Both the position numbers and the translations under genes were made by a program. From an uncultured Bacteroidota bacterium (GTDB lineage: Bacteria; Bacteroidota; Bacteroidia; Flavobacteriales; Flavobacteriaceae), in NCBI GenBank assembly GCA_903888655.1, contig CAISUR010000086.1, forward strand, positions 1 through 10,452: a stretch of 10,452 nt of DNA, read 5' to 3'. Positions within the stretch are counted from its first letter, which is position 1, and each line of letters opens with the position of its first letter. Shown piece after piece: positions 5,710 to 10,452 of the stretch. The notes beneath the pieces are model-generated. The model worked only from the letters and a program-made list of their open reading frames with translations. It did not search any database and was not told the origin of the DNA.

Positions 5710-8433
5710 ATGAAAAAATTTCTTGTTGTATTTATCATTTTTTTGAGTCATAATGTAGTTTTTGCACAACGAATTCAAATAAATACCACTCAAACTCCTA
5801 CACAACTTATTGAAAATGTATTGCTAAAAAGTGGCGTATGCGGTGGAGTAACCAATGTACACACCTCACCTGGTGTAGCAACTACAGGAGCTAATAGTCC
5901 GTTTGGTTCTTTTACCCAAAATGGCACCAACAATTTATTTACCCAAGGAATGATTATTTCTACAGGATTTGCTTCTCATGCAGGTAATACCGCTGTAAAC
6001 ACTATATTAAGTGATAATATTGGAACTAACGGCGACACCGATTTAGCCAATGCTTTTTCTGTAATTGCCCCAGCGGTATTGAGCGATGCGGCTTACATTG
6101 AATTTGATTTTACACCTATCAAACCAACCCTTAGTTTTAGATATTTTTTAGCTTCTGAGGAATACGAGTATAATAAAAACTATCCTTGCAACTTTAGCGA
6201 TGCTTTTGCCTTTTTAATAAAAGATGTGACAATTGGTAGTAGTTATCAAAACATTGCTTTAATTCCTGGCACTACAATTCCGGTTGGAATAAGCACCGTT
6301 CGCCCAGATTTAACGGCACTTACAGGAGGATGTCCTGCTTCTTATGCCAATTATTTTAATGGATACAACCAAAATCCTCCCAATGTAGATGGCAGTAACT
6401 TTAATGGAAGTACCAAAGCATTTACCGCTTCTTCATCAGTCATACCGGGGCATACCTATCATATTAAATTAGTTATTGCCGATTATGGTAGTACTGCAGT
6501 CAATAAACTTTACGATTCAGCTGTATTTCTAGAGGCGGGTTCTTTTGATTTATCGGGTTTTATAACCGATACTAACAATATAGTTATTTCAGGATCTACT
6601 AATGCTTGTACCCTAGTAGCCCATTCTCAAATTCTAAACCCTGTCTATCAATGGTATCATAATGGTGTAGCTATTCCTGCACCACAAGGTACGGCTGTAA
6701 CTTATTCAGTTCCTATTGGAGATTCGGGAGCTTATTCGGTTGTAGTAATTGACTCAGTAACAAGTTGTACCGATACTATTGCTCCTGTAACAGTAATAGC
6801 CTTAACGCCACCAACAGCTGCTTCTCCTCAAACCTTATGTGTCGGATCAACATTAGCTAGTTTAACAGCTATGGGTTCTAACTTAAATTGGTATGCTACC
6901 GCAACAGGAGGGAGTCCATTAGCAAGTATAACAGTACTAAACTCTGGAACGTATTATGTATCTCAAACTGTAGCATTGTGTGAAAGTATAAGAACACCTG
7001 TTCAAGTTGTTATTGGAAACCCCACCCCTACTTTTGACTTAGTACCTGCTATTTGTTCTGGAGGTGTTTTAAATGCATTACCAACTACTTCTACTAATGG
7101 AATTATTGGATCTTGGGCACCAGCATTAAACAATACTGCTACAACAATCTATACCTTTACACCAAATATAGGACAATGCGGTACTACAACAACGTTAACA
7201 ATTACAGTAAATCCTAATATAACTCCCACATTTAATGCTATAAATCCAATTTGTTCAGGAGATACACTAGCTGCGTTACCAACAACATCGATAGAATTAA
7301 TTAATGGTTCTTGGTCGCCAGCTATCAATAACACTGCTACAACTACCTATACCTTTATTCCTACTTTAGGTCAATGTAGTTTGTCTACTACGTTAACTGT
7401 TACGGTTAATCTTTTACCAACCTTACAATTAACATCATCGGTTTCTAGTACAAACCAAACTGTGTGTGCAAATACAGCAATCGTTCCAATTATCTATACT
7501 TTTGGTGGAACTGCGACTTCAGCAACGGTAACAGGATTACCAATTGGAGTATCTGCTTCAATTGCTAACAATACCGTAACAATAACAGGAACCCCTACAA
7601 CCGCTATTGGCTCGCCATTTAATTATTCAATAACAACTAATGGTGGTTCATGTGGAACGGTCTCGTTAAACGGAAGCATTACAATAAACCCAAATATTGT
7701 TCCTACGTTTACTCAAATTCCTGCCTTTTGTTCAGGAAGTACACCACCAGTATTACCGACTACATCATTAGAAAACATTGCAGGCACATGGTCTCCTGCT
7801 ACAATAAACAATACCACCTCACAACTATATACTTTTACACCTTTAGCAACAGGAGCCTGTGTTACTACCTACACCATGGCTATAACGGTTCAAAACAATT
7901 TTGATTTTAACATCAAAGGCCATTGTGACGGAACCAATTTTGTACTTGATATTGAATCTATTGGTGATTTTAATGTAGATACATCAACTATTAATTGGCA
8001 ATCTAACGGAGCAACAACAGGAATTACAATACCAACATTCAATGCTACACAATATGTTCATAGTTCACAACCAGCAATCAGTTTACCCGTAATTATTGAC
8101 GTTACCATAACCGACAATGCTAATTGTTCTCGAACTCATTCTTATACTTTGACCGATCTTTATTGTGATATTCAAAAAGGAATATCGCCAAACCCAACTC
8201 CAGATGGCAAAAACGATTTTTTTGATTTAATAAATTTAGATGTACAAAATTTAAGTATTTTCAATAGATATGGAGTAAAAGTGTATTCAAAACCACAATA
8301 TACTAACGAGTGGCGCGGACAAACTGATTCTGGCAGTGAGTTGCCCGATGGAACGTATTACTATGTAATTGAATTTAATAATCATTCAGAAACTAAAACA
8401 GGTTGGATTTATATTAATAGAGAACATAAATAA
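5710..8433 (+). CDS. Secreted choice-of-anchor L domain protein with type B T9SS sorting domain
   Basis: A 907-aa surface protein. Residues 1-20 are a signal peptide ending FAQ. A choice-of-anchor L domain spans about 28-281 (TQTPTQLI, FRYFLASEEYEYN, DAFAFLIKD, GHTYHIKLVIADYGS). An Ig-like domain follows (about 290-365, QWYHNG and DSGAYSV), then a second one (367-436, LNWYATATGGSPL). Three similar modules at 437-500, 501-566 and 660-726 share a CSG..LPTTS..G.W.P..NNT...YTF.P pattern, with a different Ig-like domain between the second and third (568-659). After a linker, residues 823-905 form the gliding-motility-associated (CHU_C, type B) C-terminal domain: ISPN..PDGKNDFF, IFNRYGVKVY, LPDGTYYYVI, GWIYINR. 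Such proteins cross the outer membrane by the type IX system and act as adhesins or surface filaments; that is family knowledge, and the ligand is unknown. The start is ATG directly before the signal peptide. Confidence 0.95.
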   Translation: MKKFLVVFIIFLSHNVVFAQRIQINTTQTPTQLIENVLLKSGVCGGVTNVHTSPGVATTGANSPFGSFTQNGTNNLFTQGMIISTGFASHAGNTAVNTILSDNIGTNGDTDLANAFSVIAPAVLSDAAYIEFDFTPIKPTLSFRYFLASEEYEYNKNYPCNFSDAFAFLIKDVTIGSSYQNIALIPGTTIPVGISTVRPDLTALTGGCPASYANYFNGYNQNPPNVDGSNFNGSTKAFTASSSVIPGHTYHIKLVIADYGSTAVNKLYDSAVFLEAGSFDLSGFITDTNNIVISGSTNACTLVAHSQILNPVYQWYHNGVAIPAPQGTAVTYSVPIGDSGAYSVVVIDSVTSCTDTIAPVTVIALTPPTAASPQTLCVGSTLASLTAMGSNLNWYATATGGSPLASITVLNSGTYYVSQTVALCESIRTPVQVVIGNPTPTFDLVPAICSGGVLNALPTTSTNGIIGSWAPALNNTATTIYTFTPNIGQCGTTTTLTITVNPNITPTFNAINPICSGDTLAALPTTSIELINGSWSPAINNTATTTYTFIPTLGQCSLSTTLTVTVNLLPTLQLTSSVSSTNQTVCANTAIVPIIYTFGGTATSATVTGLPIGVSASIANNTVTITGTPTTAIGSPFNYSITTNGGSCGTVSLNGSITINPNIVPTFTQIPAFCSGSTPPVLPTTSLENIAGTWSPATINNTTSQLYTFTPLATGACVTTYTMAITVQNNFDFNIKGHCDGTNFVLDIESIGDFNVDTSTINWQSNGATTGITIPTFNATQYVHSSQPAISLPVIIDVTITDNANCSRTHSYTLTDLYCDIQKGISPNPTPDGKNDFFDLINLDVQNLSIFNRYGVKVYSKPQYTNEWRGQTDSGSELPDGTYYYVIEFNNHSETKTGWIYINREHK

Positions 8434-8471
8434 AAGGGCTAGCATATTAAAAACTCATTCATTTAACAACA

Positions 8472-10452
8472 ATGAAAAAAATAAATTTATTATTAGTTTT
8501 ATTATTTTTAACTAATCAAATTTTTTCACAGCGTATTACGATTACTACAAATCAAACTCCTACGCAGTTAATTAAAGATGTTTTACTAAACTCCAATGCT
8601 TGTTCTAATGTTACTAATGTTACTACTTCACCAGGATTAGCTACTACAGGAGCTACAAGTCCTTTTGGATCGTATATTCAAAATGGAACTGCAAATTTGT
8701 TTACTAAAGGAATGATTATATCAACAGGATATGCTGTAAGTGCAGGTAATACCGTTAATAATACTACTTTAAGTAATAGTTTAGGTTCTGGAAGTGATGT
8801 TGACTTGGCTACTACTTTTGGAATAGTTGCACCTGCTGTACTAAGTGATGCAGCTTATATTGCTTTTGATTTTACTCCTGTTAAAAACTCTATTAGTTTT
8901 AGATATTTTCTTGCATCTGAAGAATACGAGTACAATAAAAATTATCCCTGCCAATTTAGTGACGCTTTTGCATTTTTAATAAAAGATGTTACTACTGGTG
9001 GTGCGTATCAAAATATTTCATTAATACCAGGAACATCATTGCCTGTAGGAATCAGTACTGTTCATCCCGATTTATCAGCTTTATCCGGGGGTTGTCCTGC
9101 AGCCAATGCTACCTACTTTAATGGATATAATCAAAATCCTCCTAATGTAGATGGAACCAATTTTAATGGAAGTACAAAAGCTTTTACAGCAACAGGCACA
9201 GTAATTCCTGGTCATACTTACCACATTAAATTAGTAATAGCAGATTATGGAAGCACATCTGCTAATAGATTATACGATTCGGCTGTTTTTATTGAAGGAG
9301 GTTCATTTGATTTAGTTGGTTATATAACTGATCCAAGCGGAACAGTGCTCTCAGGTTCTATAAATGCCTGCACTTTAGTAGCACACTCTATCATTTTAAA
9401 CCCAACCTATCAATGGTATCACAATGGTGTTGCCATTCCCGCTCCACAGGGAACCGCGTCTACTTATATTGTACCAATTGGTGATTCAGGTATTTATAAT
9501 GTTGTTGTTACCGATTCAGTTTCGGGTTGCTTAGATAACATTGCACCTATAACTGTTATTGCTTTAGCCCCTCCAACAGCTACTTCTCCACAAACATTTT
9601 GTGTTGGTGCTACAATTGCTAATTTAGTTGCAACTGGAACAAATATAAATTGGTATACTACTGCAACAGGAGGAACCCCTTTGTCAAGTAATTATGTATT
9701 GACTAATGGTACAACATATTATGCCTCACAAACTGTTGGTTCGTGTGAAAGCTTGCGAACGCCTGTCAATGCAGTTATAGGAAATCCAACACCCACATTT
9801 ACATCTGTGGGCCCTTTTTGTTCGGGTAGTACAATTTTACCCTTACCGACTACTTCATTAAATGGAATTACTGGAACTTGGTTTCCAATTACCATAAATA
9901 ATACCAACACAACCACCTATACTTTTACACCAAACGTTGGGCAATGCGGCACAACAACAACATTGACAATAACAATTAATCCAAATGTTATCCCTTCATT
10001 TAATTCTATCACACCTATTTGTTTTGGAGATATTCTTACTAATCTATCTACCACCTCAATCAACAGTATTACTGGAACGTGGTCACCCACAATCAATAAC
10101 TCCACTACTACGACGTATACTTTTACACCGGATGCAGGACAATGTAGTGCTACAACAATACTAACCATTACAGTCAATCCATTAGCTACATTAGCATTAA
10201 ACTCTGCCACAGGAACAGATTCTCAAACCCTTTGTGTCAATTCAGCTATTACACCGATAACGTATAGTTTTGGTGGAACAGCCACTGGTGCCACCGTAAC
10301 AGGGTTGCCAACAGGAGTAACGGCTACTGTTGCAGGAACAACAGTTACTATTAGCGGTTCGCCTTCCATTTCGGCAGCGACGCCTTTTACCTATACCGTA
10401 ACCACCACAGGAGGTTCTTGTGGAACACCTTCACTAACAGGAACAATTACAG
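8472..10452 (+). CDS. Second choice-of-anchor L surface protein, tandem paralogue, 3' end outside the window
   Basis: The frame is open for 660 codons to the last base of the window with no stop, so this is a 5' partial gene. It starts ATG AAA AAA with a signal peptide ending IFSQ (1-20), and matches the upstream protein residue for residue with no gap over about the first 400 positions. By eye, residues 141-280 differ at about 24 positions. The order is the same: choice-of-anchor L (about 28-281), Ig-like (290-365), a second Ig-like (367-437), two CSG/CFG..TTS..GTW modules (438-502 and 503-569), then the Ig-like segment with TYSFGGTATGATVTGLP (570-660). The T9SS C-terminal domain expected from the paralogue is not reached. 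It begins 38 bases after the upstream stop with no terminator between, so co-transcription is likely. A surface adhesin role is inferred from the paralogue. Confidence 0.95.
   Translation, partial: MKKINLLLVLLFLTNQIFSQRITITTNQTPTQLIKDVLLNSNACSNVTNVTTSPGLATTGATSPFGSYIQNGTANLFTKGMIISTGYAVSAGNTVNNTTLSNSLGSGSDVDLATTFGIVAPAVLSDAAYIAFDFTPVKNSISFRYFLASEEYEYNKNYPCQFSDAFAFLIKDVTTGGAYQNISLIPGTSLPVGISTVHPDLSALSGGCPAANATYFNGYNQNPPNVDGTNFNGSTKAFTATGTVIPGHTYHIKLVIADYGSTSANRLYDSAVFIEGGSFDLVGYITDPSGTVLSGSINACTLVAHSIILNPTYQWYHNGVAIPAPQGTASTYIVPIGDSGIYNVVVTDSVSGCLDNIAPITVIALAPPTATSPQTFCVGATIANLVATGTNINWYTTATGGTPLSSNYVLTNGTTYYASQTVGSCESLRTPVNAVIGNPTPTFTSVGPFCSGSTILPLPTTSLNGITGTWFPITINNTNTTTYTFTPNVGQCGTTTTLTITINPNVIPSFNSITPICFGDILTNLSTTSINSITGTWSPTINNSTTTTYTFTPDAGQCSATTILTITVNPLATLALNSATGTDSQTLCVNSAITPITYSFGGTATGATVTGLPTGVTATVAGTTVTISGSPSISAATPFTYTVTTTGGSCGTPSLTGTIT

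Noticed and set aside
7149..7334. Minus-strand open frame inside the first surface protein
   Set aside because: Arises from the repetitive Thr/Asn-rich modules read antisense; the same kind of shadow appears in the second gene.
7650..7904. Plus-strand open frame in another frame of the first surface protein
   Set aside because: Out-of-frame shadow of a well-supported coding sequence.
9719..10210. Two minus-strand open frames in the last 750 bases
   Set aside because: They lie antisense to the second choice-of-anchor L gene, which is open across the whole interval in the plus frame starting at 8472.

Overview
The window looks like chromosomal DNA from a member of the Bacteroidota, most likely a Flavobacterium-like species. 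The evidence is AT-rich DNA, a type II-C-sized Cas9 with a GTTGTGG-type repeat, promoter boxes of the Bacteroidota form (TTG / TAnnTTTG), a DUF6266-type protein, and surface proteins with a type IX secretion (T9SS) type B C-terminal sorting domain. The genus is inferred, not proven.

Left part (1-3913): a compact CRISPR-Cas9 locus. A CRISPR array with a 66-base period enters from the left edge (three 36-nt repeats visible, about 30-nt spacers). A degenerate inverted copy of the repeat lies next to the cas9-proximal repeat and can fold onto it. Then come cas9 (minus strand, 1150 aa, all RuvC and HNH catalytic positions present) and, divergent from cas9 on the plus strand, a tracrRNA with its own promoter, an anti-repeat complementary to the array repeat, and a UUCG-loop terminator. 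No cas1 or cas2 lies between cas9 and the visible array. Cas9, tracrRNA and crRNA are sufficient in principle for interference; any adaptation genes would have to lie beyond the left edge or elsewhere.

Middle part (3914-5709): a small helix-turn-helix protein gene (88 aa) with a strong terminator, a 335-base non-coding stretch with a short tandem repeat and a promoter-like box, a DUF6266 family gene (213 aa, unknown function), and a long perfect terminator hairpin.

Right part (5710-10452): two tandem paralogous genes for secreted, probably cell-surface, proteins. Each has a signal peptide, a choice-of-anchor L domain and a series of Ig-like modules. The first ends in a type B T9SS sorting domain. 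The second starts 38 bases downstream and stays open to the right edge of the window, so its C-terminus is not visible. They are probably co-transcribed and arose by duplication of one gene.

Most of the window is recognisable family biology. The least explained feature is the anti-repeat-like hairpin at the cas9-proximal end of the array.
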